Source: Acetatifactor muris (lineage in GTDB: Bacteria; Bacillota; Clostridia; Lachnospirales; Lachnospiraceae). From it: a stretch of 64,000 nucleotides of DNA. Within the stretch, counting starts at the first letter, position 1. Every line of letters starts with the position of its first letter. Location of the stretch: the NCBI RefSeq assembly GCF_024623325.1, contig NZ_JANJZD010000024.1, positions 18,170 to 82,169 on the forward strand, given 5' to 3'. Positions 17,115-25,594 of the stretch are shown one piece after another. The translations under genes and the position numbers were made by a program. The notes under the pieces were generated by a model. It was not told where the DNA came from and made no database searches. It saw only the letters and a list, made by a program, of their open reading frames with translations.

Positions 17115-17930
17115 ATGAAAGCGATAGCGAAGTATCCGGGAAGTAAGTGGTCGCTGGCAGATTGGATCATAAGATTTTTCCCAAAGCACCACAGCTATCT
17201 GGAGCCATTCTTTGGAAGCGGAGCCGTCCTGTTCAATAAGCCTAGATCCCATATCGAGACGGTTAATGACCTGGATTGCAATGTTGTTAATCTCTTTTAG
17301 TGCATACGGGAAAATCCGGAAAAGCTGGCAGGAATGATTTATATGACACCATACGCACGGGAAGTATACGAAAGGTCATATGAGGAAATTCCAGAGGACA
17401 AATTTGAAGCTGCTTTGAATTTCTATATCAGGCTTAATATGGGACATGGTTTCCGGACTTCCGGGGAGCGTGTGGGCTGGAAGAATGATGTGCAGGGGCG
17501 GGAGCGCTCCTACGCATCACAGGATTGGTGCAATCTGCCGGGGAAGATTATGCAGGCTGCTGAACGGCTCAGGGGCGTACAGATTGAAAACAGGCCGGCG
17601 CTTGAACTTATAAAACGGTTCAATTTTGAAAACGTGCTGATATATTGCGATCCGCCGTATGTGTTGGAGACTAGGCACGGGAAGCAATACCGATGTGAAA
17701 TGGATGATATGGAACATGAGGAACTGCTGAAGGTTTTGCTCCAACATAAAGGACCAGCCATGATAAGCGGCTATGATACAGAATTGTATCGGGACATTCT
17801 TTCTAAATGGGAGCGCCGGGAAAACACATCTTATTCCCAGGTCAACTCCAAGAAAAAAGAAGTGCTGTGGATGAACTTTGAGCCGGCTAATATTCAGATG
17901 ACTTTTGAAGATTTTGGAGGTTTAGTATGA
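17115..17930 (+). pseudogene. dam: DNA adenine methylase (Dam/D12 class) interrupted by in-frame TAG
   Basis: From ATG 17115 the frame encodes a D12-class adenine methylase: KYPGSKWSLADWII, motif I FFGSGAVLFNK, then a TAG at 17298-17300 after NDLDCNVVNLF. The same frame continues without shift (CIRENPEKLAGM...) to the catalytic motif CDPPYVL near codon 180 and ends at 17930. A single base change (for example AAG or CAG to TAG) explains it. The SAM-binding and catalytic motifs fall on opposite sides of the stop, so neither fragment alone should work. Many other genes here end with TAG, so codon reassignment is unlikely. Confidence 0.85.
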
Positions 17931-18142
17931 AGATATGTCCGAAATGTGGAAGAAAATTTGAGCGGCTTTTGGCCGTATCGAGAATGGATAATAAAACGAT
18001 GATCTGCGATAACTGCGGGACTATGGAGGCACTGGACAGCGTTCAGCATGGGATTTTGACACCGCAGGAGCGTACACGGCTTGCGGTAGCAGCAACGGGG
18101 AATAAGTGGGCCATGGAGAATTTCAATGATACGCATAATTGA
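17927..18142 (+). CDS. Zinc-ribbon protein
   Basis: 71 residues; ATG 17927 overlaps the methylase stop (ATGA). CPKCGRKF near the start and CDNCGTME about 20 residues later form a four-cysteine zinc ribbon. Function unknown. Confidence 0.65.
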   Translation: MKICPKCGRKFERLLAVSRMDNKTMICDNCGTMEALDSVQHGILTPQERTRLAVAATGNKWAMENFNDTHN

Positions 18143-18185
18143 ACAACGGAATTCTCTTATCCGGTGATTAAAGGAGATTGATTAT

Positions 18186-18362
18186 ATGAAATGTGCATTG
18201 TGTGGAGAGCAGTTTACAGATGATGATCTTGAAGATCTGATGGAAATGGAGGAGACTTTTCATCGTGAAGGTAATTATTTTATATGCCCTGATTGTTACG
18301 ATGATTACCGCAGAATGAGCCTTGAAGATCAGCTTATTGCTTTGATGGAAAGCGCCTCATAA
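18186..18362 (+). CDS. Small zinc-binding protein
   Basis: 58 residues, from ATG 18186 with AAAGGAG at 18170-18176 upstream to TAA at 18360-18362. MKCALCGEQFTDDDLEDLME at the start and CPDCYDDYRRM later give two CxxC pairs. Small, acidic, and part of a run of zinc-ribbon genes. Function unknown. Confidence 0.6.
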   Translation: MKCALCGEQFTDDDLEDLMEMEETFHREGNYFICPDCYDDYRRMSLEDQLIALMESAS

Positions 18363-18395
18363 TATATTTTTATGTTGCGCATGGTGGGAGGTAAT

Positions 18396-18737
18396 ATGTA
18401 TAGGCAAATGGATATATTTGATTTCATAGAGAAACCACCAGAAAGCGAACTGAAGCCACCCCGGACACAATTTGAGCAGCTGTTTGAAAAGGTAAGAGAT
18501 CCGGTATGTCTATGTGCCAACTGTCTATGCGAGTTTTGCGTGAATAATGCGGAGCAATCACTGGACAGAGTTAAGCCAGGGGAGATGCAGGAGCCGTGTT
18601 TTAACTGTGATGATTGCCGGGTATATGATGGAGATCGCCGGAAACTGAACCAGCGCAAAGAAGAATGCGTGGAATTTGTAATGTCTGATTATGGAGCCAG
18701 AAGGAACAGAAAAAGGATAAGGCTGATAAAAAAATAG
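18396..18737 (+). CDS. Cysteine-rich protein
   Basis: 113 residues. ATG 18396 (MYRQMDIFDFI) follows GGGAGGTAAT; an upstream in-frame ATG at 18372 lacks a site. Eight or more cysteines in pairs (CLCANCLCEFC, then CFNCDDC) suggest one or two bound zinc ions or an iron-sulfur cluster. The end is basic. Function unknown. Confidence 0.6.
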   Translation: MYRQMDIFDFIEKPPESELKPPRTQFEQLFEKVRDPVCLCANCLCEFCVNNAEQSLDRVKPGEMQEPCFNCDDCRVYDGDRRKLNQRKEECVEFVMSDYGARRNRKRIRLIKK

Positions 18738-18746
18738 GAGGTGCCT

Positions 18747-18929
18747 ATGGGAATGTATCATAAAAACAGATTTGTCGGTCCTGGGTACAAACGGCATATA
18801 AAGAGATGCACTTCTCGGGGAATGAGAAGGGCAGCGAAGAAAAGCTGCAGAGAGGAATTTACGGATAAGATCACTCTGACAGGGAAAAGCCACAATCTGT
18901 ATGGAATGGATGCGTGGAAATTTAGTTGA
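18747..18929 (+). CDS. Small basic protein
   Basis: 60 residues; ATG 18747 lies just behind AGGAGGTG. Rich in Lys and Arg (KRHIKRCTSRGMRRAAKKSC), so nucleic-acid binding is plausible. No family recognised. Confidence 0.5.
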   Translation: MGMYHKNRFVGPGYKRHIKRCTSRGMRRAAKKSCREEFTDKITLTGKSHNLYGMDAWKFS

Positions 18930-18942
18930 AAGGTGGAATGTG

Positions 18943-19419
18943 ATGGATAAAAAAGAACGGCTGTGGTTCCTGTTTCAGTTTCTCCATGAGGTCGAAAAAG
19001 AAATGTCCCGGGAGGAAGAAAAGCAGGTGATGATTGAAAAAGCCATCAATCTCCGCCTGATGTGTGACTATGTGGTCAGCTGTTCATACTATGATGTGGT
19101 GCTGATCATCTGTATGCTGCACGATTATATAAATATGTTGGATGAAATAAAGGCTGATGATGTCTTTTATCAGGCATATTATCGGGGCGTGTTCACGAAG
19201 ATGGCCGACCGGCTGGCAGAACAGATCGAATATGACTACGAAAAGCAGCTGGAGAAGTGTAAAAAGAAAATGGAGGCGAAAGAGAGAAAAGATGATGTTG
19301 GAGAGGATGCGATGGCTTTAGCTGTGAAATATAGTGGTAGGGGGAAAGAGGCCAAGAAAGAAGGAGGTGAGACAGGTGCTAAAAGTAACATCAACAGAAA
19401 TAAAGAAAGCGCTGGCTAA
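18943..19419 (+). CDS. Unknown helical protein
   Basis: 158 residues from ATG 18943 (MDKKERLWFLFQFLHEVEKE), the best-placed start after GAAAGGTGG. It is almost wholly helical with a Cys/Tyr-rich middle (CDYVVSCSYYDVVLIICMLH) and a basic tail that overlaps the next gene by 44 bases. No function recognised. Confidence 0.55.
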   Translation: MDKKERLWFLFQFLHEVEKEMSREEEKQVMIEKAINLRLMCDYVVSCSYYDVVLIICMLHDYINMLDEIKADDVFYQAYYRGVFTKMADRLAEQIEYDYEKQLEKCKKKMEAKERKDDVGEDAMALAVKYSGRGKEAKKEGGETGAKSNINRNKESAG

Positions 19420-20188
19420 ATACCATCCGAAGGATTATTTCCTTACAGAGTGCAAAACCTGCTCTACATACTTTCCGGATCCACAAGGAATGCTCAAATT
19501 TGACGGACTGGCAATGACCAGAAGCTATACGGCGCCATGTATAACCGGATATGAAATCAAGGTAAGCCGCAGCGGTTTCCTTGGAGATAATAAATGGCAT
19601 TTGTATCTGCAATACTGTAATGAATTTTATTTCGTGGTTCCTGCGGGATTGGTGGCAAAGGATGAAATTCCGGAAAATGTCGGCCTGATCTACTATTATC
19701 CCGAAACAGGGAAACTCATGAAAAAGAGAAGGGCGGTTTATCGGAAAATCGAGGAGCCGGTGGGAGTTTATAAGTATATCATTTACAGCCGGCTGGATCA
19801 GGAGCGGATACCGTTTTATGAGGACCGGGCAGAATATGCCAGAGATTATCTCGCGGATCAGAGCGAAAAGAGGAAGATAGGGCGAGACTTCGGAAGTAAG
19901 ATGGCAAAGGATCTCAAAAATTGCCAGGAGAGGCTTGAGCGCCTGAGCGATGTGGAGGGACGGCTTGAGCAGCTCCGTAAGATCGAGGAGATTCTGGAAA
20001 AGCATCAGATATTAGGATGGCGCTGGTACCGAAATCTGGATGATACTTTAAAAGATCTGGATGATGCTCTGAGCAGCAGCTATCCGAAAGAATTAGGGCG
20101 TGTAGAGGATGATCTGCAGAGAGCATTGGATAATCTTAGAAGGATAAAGGAAAACCATTTACAAAAGGAGGCGAGTGAGCTATGTTGA
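19376..20188 (+). CDS. MmcB-like DNA repair nuclease (PD-(D/E)XK)
   Basis: 270 residues from GTG 19376, which lies 6 bases after AAGGAGGTG. Residues 20-150 match the MmcB family: LKFDGLAMTRSYTAPCITGY with the acidic residue, then EIKVSRSGFLGDNKWHLYL carrying the E-x-K of a PD-(D/E)XK nuclease, then FYFVVPAGL and IPENVGLIYYYP. MmcB proteins are linked to DNA repair. The C-terminal 100 residues add a coiled coil (RLERLSDVEGRLEQLRKIEE) absent from short family members. Confidence 0.75.
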   Translation: MLKVTSTEIKKALAKYHPKDYFLTECKTCSTYFPDPQGMLKFDGLAMTRSYTAPCITGYEIKVSRSGFLGDNKWHLYLQYCNEFYFVVPAGLVAKDEIPENVGLIYYYPETGKLMKKRRAVYRKIEEPVGVYKYIIYSRLDQERIPFYEDRAEYARDYLADQSEKRKIGRDFGSKMAKDLKNCQERLERLSDVEGRLEQLRKIEEILEKHQILGWRWYRNLDDTLKDLDDALSSSYPKELGRVEDDLQRALDNLRRIKENHLQKEASELC

Positions 20189-20577
20189 TACTTCCCATAG
20201 AGCGCAAGTGGCTTGATATGATACTTTCCGGAGAGAAAAAAGATGAATACCGGGAGATAAAACCATATTGGACCGTGAGGATTATACACTGGCTGGGATT
20301 TCCCAGCGAGGAAACGGAGACTGTTCTGGAGCTGCTTAGGGCCCAGGGCACGATCAAGGCCCATCCGGTCATTCTCCAGAACGGATATAGACGTGATTCT
20401 CCGGAAGTGGAGGTCATGTGTAAATTATCTATCGGAACCGGAAGGGAAGAATGGGGAGCTGTCCCTGGAAAGGAATATTATCGGTTCCATATCGAGCAGA
20501 TTGGCCGGATGGCCGGTATTGAAAGGGGAGAGGCGGAGGATGGAACAGAACAGGGTGTTAGATTGGGTTGCAAATGA
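20182..20577 (+). CDS. ASCH-domain protein
   Basis: 131 residues, ATG 20182 overlapping the previous stop by 7 bases and preceded by AAGGAGG. The start, LPIERKWLDMILSGEKKDEY then REIKPYW, is the signature of ASCH domains, which are PUA-like folds thought to bind RNA or modified nucleotides; some are esterases on modified cytidine. The Lys/Glu/Arg of this segment would line the pocket. Its substrate here is unknown. Confidence 0.8.
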   Translation: MLILPIERKWLDMILSGEKKDEYREIKPYWTVRIIHWLGFPSEETETVLELLRAQGTIKAHPVILQNGYRRDSPEVEVMCKLSIGTGREEWGAVPGKEYYRFHIEQIGRMAGIERGEAEDGTEQGVRLGCK

Positions 20578-20983
20578 CAGGGTGGTATTATCGCTAACTT
20601 GTCAGCAAGAGCAGGAATGGATGGAAATCCTACAAAATTCTGAAATGATGAAAAGGCGGATGGTGAGTATGAAAAAACTTGATGATATGATTGCGGATCT
20701 GCTTGATATGGATATTGTCAAATCAGACAATACGGTTGTTTTCTCCAACGAGGCAAGGCAGCTGATTCATGAGATTGCTGAGAAGTGCAGCACTATCCCG
20801 ATTGTGGATGAAACCAGGCAGCAGGCAGAGGAATATGCCAGGGGATTATCTGCAGAGCAGGTATATACGGATATGCTTTACAAGATTGTGGAGGCGCCTA
20901 CCAGGATCCACATGAGGGTGTCGGCAAGGATGCTGATTCCGATTATTGATCAGAAATTACAAAACGTGGGAGGGGAGGGATAA
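20540..20983 (+). CDS. Unknown helical protein
   Basis: 147 residues from ATG 20540 (MEQNRVLDWVANDRVVLSLT), overlapping the ASCH gene by 38 bases. Predominantly helical, with DDMIADLLDMDIVKSDNTVV in the middle. No family recognised. Confidence 0.55.
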   Translation: MEQNRVLDWVANDRVVLSLTCQQEQEWMEILQNSEMMKRRMVSMKKLDDMIADLLDMDIVKSDNTVVFSNEARQLIHEIAEKCSTIPIVDETRQQAEEYARGLSAEQVYTDMLYKIVEAPTRIHMRVSARMLIPIIDQKLQNVGGEG

Positions 20984-20985
20984 GC

Positions 20986-21213
20986 GTGGAAGTAAAGATA
21001 TGGCCGAGAGGCCCAAAGGAAAAAGGCGGATATGCCATGATGCCCATGAGGAAGAATATTCCGGTCGGCCGGGATGGATGGGAACTTACACAATGCCCGG
21101 CGTGTGGATGTGAATGCTGGAAGACACCGCTGCTTTCAGTGGTGCTTCAGCAGGGAGCCACTGCCTTATGTACGGAATGCGCCCTGCGGAAAGGGGTGGA
21201 AGCAAATGGCTAA
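20986..21213 (+). CDS. Small zinc-ribbon protein
   Basis: 75 residues from GTG 20986, two bases after the previous stop, behind GGGAGGGG. CPACGCECW in the middle and CTEC near the end give a four-cysteine site. Overlaps the next gene by 8 bases. Confidence 0.6.
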   Translation: MEVKIWPRGPKEKGGYAMMPMRKNIPVGRDGWELTQCPACGCECWKTPLLSVVLQQGATALCTECALRKGVEANG

Positions 21214-21427
21214 GACAAAAAGCGTATTAAAATCCCAAAAACCGAAGCGAGTCAAGGAAAAACCGGAGGAAAAGGCTCCAAAGCGTATCGATACTGGAAA
21301 AATAATGGCTCTGAAAAGGGCAAGGTGGACCGATGAAGATATCGCGGCTGAAATGCGCATGGAGCCGGCGGCGGTTTCAAAAGTCATACGGCAGTACATA
21401 AGGCGGCTGGCGGAGGGAGGGCTATGA
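21206..21427 (+). CDS. Small helix-turn-helix protein
   Basis: 73 residues from ATG 21206. A basic start (KTKSVLKSQKPKRVKEKP) is followed by a helix-turn-helix-like segment, ALKRARWTDEDIAAEMRMEP then AAVSKVIRQYI. The same type of segment (AALRSAGWRTERIAAEMGIT) opens the regulator at 21727, so the two may be related DNA-binding modules. Confidence 0.6.
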   Translation: MAKTKSVLKSQKPKRVKEKPEEKAPKRIDTGKIMALKRARWTDEDIAAEMRMEPAAVSKVIRQYIRRLAEGGL

Positions 21428-21636
21428 AGTGTTCAATCTGCGGCAGAAAATTAAAGAACCCAAAGAGCCGGGAGCTGGGGTATGGTCCGGTCTGCTATAA
21501 AAGGAAATTTGGCATTGCCCCGCATGCAAGCCACAGGGATGCCGATATGCCGGTACCGGCAGTGGAAGAAGCCGATCACAATCTCCCGGGACAGATATCC
21601 ATGGAAGATTATCTGCAGACACTTTTGGGGCAGTAA
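21424..21636 (+). CDS. DUF6011-like zinc-finger protein
   Basis: 70 residues, ATG 21424 overlapping the previous stop. It starts MKCSICGRKLKNPKSRELGY followed by GPVCYKR, the CxxC...GxGPxC pattern seen in small phage proteins annotated as DUF6011. Ends with an acidic tail. Function unknown. Confidence 0.6.
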   Translation: MKCSICGRKLKNPKSRELGYGPVCYKRKFGIAPHASHRDADMPVPAVEEADHNLPGQISMEDYLQTLLGQ

Positions 21637-21726
21637 AAAAGGAGAGTGCTTTCGCAACCCTCCAACAGACAGTTAGATTATAACATAATCTGATAGAAAT
21701 TGAAATAGGATCAGGAGGGCGATTGC

Positions 21727-22479
21727 ATGAAAACAGACAACAAAAATATTGATGCCGGGAAGGCGGCGGCACTCAGATCGGCCGGCTGGAGAACCGAGAG
21801 GATTGCCGCAGAAATGGGAATTACACCCGAAGCAGTAGAAGAAGCTCTGCGTGCTCATGCGGAAAAGCCGGTCCGGGAACAAAAACGCAAAGCTGAGGAA
21901 GAAGCGAAACCAGAGAAGATCGTGTGTCTCTCAGCTACAGAACTTCGTGAAATATATGAGAAAGCAGCTGCGATTGGGGCAAGGGAGGCGCTCAAGACAT
22001 TTGAACAGGAACGGAAGAAGGAGTACAGCCACCGGGCCGACAAGCGGCTTCGCAATACCAAACTTCTTCTGCGGAATTATCATATGCTGAAGGAGCATGC
22101 AGAAAATTCCGTTTTTGGCCGGACGCAGATGAAGGAGTCGGCGCTGGATATTCTTGAATCCATGATGTCCATCTATAATGACGAGGTTATCATCCAGAGC
22201 ATCAAGAACAGCGCCACCAGGACGGCTATCATTGTATCTCATATCGAAACTATGTTCGGATTGTATTATTCTTACTGTGACAGGTCCACCAATAGGGAGA
22301 TTGATCTGCGCCGGTACAATGTGGTATGGGATATGTATATGGCGGAGGATACGCTTTCGGCCAAGGAGATTGCGGAAAAGCAGAATATTTCCAAGGACAG
22401 TGTATATTCGGATCTCCGGGTAGGGATTGAGAGGCTGACGGCGCTCATTTTTGGGGTGGACGGATTGAACGTTCGATAA
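21727..22479 (+). CDS. Late-gene transcription regulator (ArpU/RinA-like, sigma-like end)
   Basis: 250 residues, ATG 21727 after ATCAGGAGGGCG. An N-terminal helix-turn-helix module (AAEMGITPEAVEEALRAHAE) precedes a long helical region. The C-terminus is sigma-70-region-4-like: SAKEIAEKQNISKDSVYSDL then IERLTALIFG. In Firmicutes phages, proteins of this architecture (ArpU/RinA groups) stand just before the packaging genes and switch on late transcription. The position here, ahead of the cargo cassette and terminase, fits that role. Confidence 0.7.
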   Translation: MKTDNKNIDAGKAAALRSAGWRTERIAAEMGITPEAVEEALRAHAEKPVREQKRKAEEEAKPEKIVCLSATELREIYEKAAAIGAREALKTFEQERKKEYSHRADKRLRNTKLLLRNYHMLKEHAENSVFGRTQMKESALDILESMMSIYNDEVIIQSIKNSATRTAIIVSHIETMFGLYYSYCDRSTNREIDLRRYNVVWDMYMAEDTLSAKEIAEKQNISKDSVYSDLRVGIERLTALIFGVDGLNVR

Positions 22480-22504
22480 ATCCTCCGGCTCAAAAAACTT
22501 TCCA

Positions 22505-22533
22505 TTGACATTACAATATAAAAGTGGGAAAAT
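22505..22533 (+). promoter_or_regulatory. Possible late promoter
   Basis: A perfect -35 TTGACA (22505-22510) is followed 17 bases later by GAAAAT (22528-22533), a 4/6 match to TATAAT. It lies just after the regulator gene, but a terminator at 22565-22596 lies between it and the symporter, so any transcript must read through or be antiterminated. Confidence 0.35.
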
Positions 22534-22564
22534 TGTACTCGTAAAATTCTAAATCGAACGTCGG

Positions 22565-22596
22565 GGAAGCCTGGTAGTATTCCGGGCTTCCTTTTT
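22565..22596 (+). terminator. Rho-independent terminator
   Basis: GGAAGCCTGG (22565-22574) pairs with CCGGGCTTCC (22582-22591; one G-T pair) around a 7-base loop and runs into TTTTT. It closes the early operon after the late regulator. Confidence 0.85.
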
Positions 22597-22678
22597 CGTG
22601 CAATTTTTCCGGGAAAGGAGATGGAGCAGGGAGAGGATGGCATGAGGGCTCCTCCAAAAGAAAATAAGGAGGAATACC

Positions 22679-24064
22679 ATGAATTACACTTTGATCGTGC
22701 TGTTGGCCTATGCGGTGGTAATGTTTGGGGCAACGGTGCTTATGACAAAAAAAGAGGGCAATGTCGAAAGGTTCTGTGTCGGGAATAGAGATATCGGGTG
22801 GGGAATATCCGCGCTGAGCATAGCCGCCACATGGATATGGGCGCCGGCGCTGTTCACGTCAACCGAGAACGCATACACAAAGGGCTTTGCAGGGCTCTTC
22901 TGGTTCCTGGTACCGAATGTGCTTTGCCTGATACTGTTCATCCCTTTTGCAAAAAGGATAAGGGAGGAAATGCCGGAGGGGATCACTCTTTCCGGGTATA
23001 TGCATGAAAAATACCGGTCCGGCTCCGTGAAGAACATTTACCTGCTCCAGCTCGGCGCATTGTCGGTATTATCTACCGGGGTGCAGCTGCTGGCAGGCAG
23101 CAAGATTTTAAGTATGCTTACCGGGATCCCGTTTACCGCCATGACGGTGATTATGGCGGCGATTGCGTTTTCCTATTCCCAGTTTTCCGGGATAAGGGCC
23201 TCGATACTGACAGATGCCATTCAGATGGTCTTCATGTTGGCCGCCAGCATAGGTTTTGTGGCTTTTGGTGTAAAGAATGGCGGAGGGCTGGAAACGCTGC
23301 TTACGGGTTTAAGAGGGGCCACAGGGGATGCCGGACGCCTGTTCTCGGCAAGTGGACTGGAGATTTTCCTCGGATTTGGGCTTCCGACCACAATCGGGCT
23401 TATATCCGGGCCGTTTGGGGATCAGTGCTTTTGGCAGAGGGCTTTCTGCGTGAAAAAAGACAGGGTCGGCAGGGCATTTCTGGTAGGAGCTCTGCTGTTT
23501 GGCATTGTGCCGCTGTCGATGGGGATCCTCGGATTTATCGGCGCCGGCATGGGATATGCCGCGGTGGATACCGGGGTGGTCAATTTTGAGTTGATAAGCA
23601 CATTATTTCCGGCCTGGGCGGTGATCCCGTTTTTGTTTATGATCATTTCCGGCCTGCTGTCCACGATTGACAGTAACCTGTGCGCAGTATCTTCCCTCAC
23701 AACAGACATTTTTCGGAAAAATACAATGGGGAAAACAAAGCTCTCCATGATCTTGCTGTTGGCCGCCGGCATTGCGGTAGCAAATATCCCGGGGCTGACG
23801 GTAACGCACTTTTTCCTGATGTACGGAACGCTCAGAGCCTCCACATTGTTGCCAACGGTTCTTACCCTTAAAGGCGTAAGGCTGGCGCCGCAGGGCATCG
23901 TGGCAGGAGTTATCTCCGCCATGCTGATCGGACTGCCGGTGTTCGGGTATGGAAATATAAAGGGGATAGCCGTTTGCAAGACTGCAGGGAGCCTTCTGAC
24001 CGTTATCCTCTCCGGAGCCGTGGCTCTGGCCGTGACCAGAAAGCGGGGTGAGGACCATGGGTGA
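22679..24064 (+). CDS. Sodium:solute symporter (SSS family)
   Basis: 461 residues, ATG 22679 after AAGGAGGAATACC. About 12-13 hydrophobic helices are visible. Family features include GNRDIGWGISALSIAATWIW near the start, the region SGIRASILTDAIQMVFML, and SGLLSTIDSNLCAVSSLTTD near residue 330, a conserved Ser/Asp stretch of SSS transporters that bind sodium. The substrate cannot be told. A full-length ion-coupled transporter inside a phage packaging-side operon is unusual; it overlaps the next gene by 8 bases, so the two are probably translated together. Confidence 0.88.
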   Translation: MNYTLIVLLAYAVVMFGATVLMTKKEGNVERFCVGNRDIGWGISALSIAATWIWAPALFTSTENAYTKGFAGLFWFLVPNVLCLILFIPFAKRIREEMPEGITLSGYMHEKYRSGSVKNIYLLQLGALSVLSTGVQLLAGSKILSMLTGIPFTAMTVIMAAIAFSYSQFSGIRASILTDAIQMVFMLAASIGFVAFGVKNGGGLETLLTGLRGATGDAGRLFSASGLEIFLGFGLPTTIGLISGPFGDQCFWQRAFCVKKDRVGRAFLVGALLFGIVPLSMGILGFIGAGMGYAAVDTGVVNFELISTLFPAWAVIPFLFMIISGLLSTIDSNLCAVSSLTTDIFRKNTMGKTKLSMILLLAAGIAVANIPGLTVTHFFLMYGTLRASTLLPTVLTLKGVRLAPQGIVAGVISAMLIGLPVFGYGNIKGIAVCKTAGSLLTVILSGAVALAVTRKRGEDHG

Positions 24065-24842
24065 AATACTTGGAAGAAAGCAGCGGATCAAAAATTCTGA
24101 ATGGATCGAGGCGCTTGCAAAGATCGAGCAGGCCGTGAGCCGGAAAGAGCTGGATCAGCTGGTGGATAAAACCGTGAAGGAGATTAAAAAGAAAACCAGG
24201 GGCAAGAAAGCCGCATATGCATGGAGCGGCGGAAAGGATTCCCTGGTTCTGGGGGAAATCTGCCGTATGGCGGGGATAGCCTCCTGTGTGCTCGTTATCT
24301 GCAATTTGGAGTACAAAGCGTTTATAGAATGGGTGGATGCTCATAAGCCTCCGGAATTGTCCATAATCAACACAGGACAGGACATGAAATGGCTGGCCGC
24401 CCATCCGCAGATGCTTTTCCCACAGGACAGCAAATATGCGTCTATGTGGTTCCAGATCGTTCAGCATAGAGGGCAGGCGAAATATTACAAAGAGAACCAG
24501 CTGGATATGATGCTTTTGGGACGCCGGCGGGCAGATGGGAACTATGTGGGAAGGGGAGACAATATCTATACCAACAATCAGGGCGTGACGAGATACAGCC
24601 CGCTCTCCGACTGGACACATGAACAGATGCTGGCATATATCCATTATCACAATCTGGAGATGCCGCCAATCTATGATTGGAAAAACGGGTATCTCTGCGG
24701 CACGCATCCATGGCCGGCAAGGCAGTGGACCGGAAGCGTGGAAAATGCCTGGGCAGAGATCTATGAGATAGACGGCTCTATCGTAACGGAGGCGGCAGAA
24801 CATATCCAGAGCGCAAAAGACTTTTTGGATAGTCTGAAATAA
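24057..24842 (+). CDS. PAPS reductase-like ATP pyrophosphatase
   Basis: 261 residues from ATG 24057, inside the symporter's last codons. The PP-loop AWSGGKDSLVLGEI (near residue 57) binds ATP pyrophosphate; the downstream LLGRRRADGN and YSPLSDWTHEQMLAYIHYH resemble the PAPS reductase/adenylyl-sulfate and IbrA-like families. No CxxC catalytic cysteine of true PAPS reductase is seen at the end. Such phage proteins often pair with ParB-like genes, as here. Possible role: sulfur or nucleotide chemistry on DNA or RNA; unproven. Confidence 0.8.
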   Translation: MGEILGRKQRIKNSEWIEALAKIEQAVSRKELDQLVDKTVKEIKKKTRGKKAAYAWSGGKDSLVLGEICRMAGIASCVLVICNLEYKAFIEWVDAHKPPELSIINTGQDMKWLAAHPQMLFPQDSKYASMWFQIVQHRGQAKYYKENQLDMMLLGRRRADGNYVGRGDNIYTNNQGVTRYSPLSDWTHEQMLAYIHYHNLEMPPIYDWKNGYLCGTHPWPARQWTGSVENAWAEIYEIDGSIVTEAAEHIQSAKDFLDSLK

Positions 24843-24853
24843 AATGTTTTCAC

Positions 24854-24893
24854 TTGACAGCACTTGCAGGCAAATGTCCGCAATGGCTGTCAA
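24854..24893. promoter_or_regulatory. Inverted repeat TTGACAGC...GCTGTCAA
   Basis: TTGACAGC (24854-24861) and GCTGTCAA (24886-24893) form a perfect 8-base inverted repeat with a 24-base spacer in the only sizeable gap of the cassette (24843-24967). It may be an operator, perhaps for the ParB-like protein encoded next. The first arm also contains a -35-like TTGACA. Confidence 0.4.
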
Positions 24894-24967
24894 TTTTGCT
24901 ATTTGCAGATGGCATATAGATCATACGTTGCAGACGCTCCTACCAAATCAGTTTGGAGGATGCGGAC

Positions 24968-25594
24968 ATGAAAGTGGTAAAAATGAAATTGGCTGATCTG
25001 GTAAAGCCTGAGAAGAATGTCAGGATCCATACAGAGCAGCAGATCAAAGAATTTCGCCGGAGCGTGGAAATGTTCGGGCAGATCAGGCCGATTGTCGTGG
25101 ATGAAAAGAATATCATTCTGGCAGGGAACGGCCTGTATGATACCCTCGTTGCGATGGGGATGGACACGGCAGACGTGTACCGGTATGACAATCTCACTGA
25201 AAATCAGAAAAAGAAGCTGATGATCGCTGACAATAAGATTTTCAGCCTGGGGATTGAGAACCTGGAGACGTTGAACAGCTTTTTGGAGGACCTGCAGGGC
25301 GATCTGGATATTCCCGGATTTGATGAAGAAATACTGAAACAGATGGTGTCGGAGGCCGAGGATATCACAAGCAAGCTTTCTGAATATGGAACCCTTGATG
25401 AAGATGAGATCCGGAGCATTAAGGAGGCGGCGGAGAAAAGGGATCAGCAGATGCAGGCCAGCCAGGGAGAACAGCAGTCAGAACAGGCCCCGGCCGCAGT
25501 AGTGCAGCAGGAGCCGGCGGCAGACAATGAAGATCCCACCGAGATAAGAAAATTTGTTGTCTGCCCGAAATGTGGAGAAAAGATATGGCTATAA
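24968..25594 (+). CDS. ParB-like N-terminal domain protein with C-terminal zinc knuckle
   Basis: 208 residues from ATG 24968, after TTGGAGGATGC. Residues 1-95 are a ParB/sulfiredoxin-type domain: KPEKNVRIHTEQQIKEFRRS, FGQIRPIVVDEKN, ILAGNGLYDTLVAMG and NLTENQKKKLMIADNK. ParB domains can be CTPases or nucleases. A Gln/Glu/Ala-rich tail ends with CPKCGEKIWL, half a zinc site. It lies between the two PAPS-reductase-like genes, recalling IbrB (ParB-like) with IbrA (PAPS-like). Confidence 0.82.
   Translation: MKVVKMKLADLVKPEKNVRIHTEQQIKEFRRSVEMFGQIRPIVVDEKNIILAGNGLYDTLVAMGMDTADVYRYDNLTENQKKKLMIADNKIFSLGIENLETLNSFLEDLQGDLDIPGFDEEILKQMVSEAEDITSKLSEYGTLDEDEIRSIKEAAEKRDQQMQASQGEQQSEQAPAAVVQQEPAADNEDPTEIRKFVVCPKCGEKIWL

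Noticed and set aside
17298..17300. TAG read as an amino acid (stop-codon reassignment)
   Set aside because: Many genes here end normally with TAG (for example at 10646-10648, 49613-49615, 47862-47864), and no suppressor tRNA was seen.
24003..24893. Minus-strand ORF of 296 codons
   Set aside because: Shadow of the PAPS-reductase-like gene.
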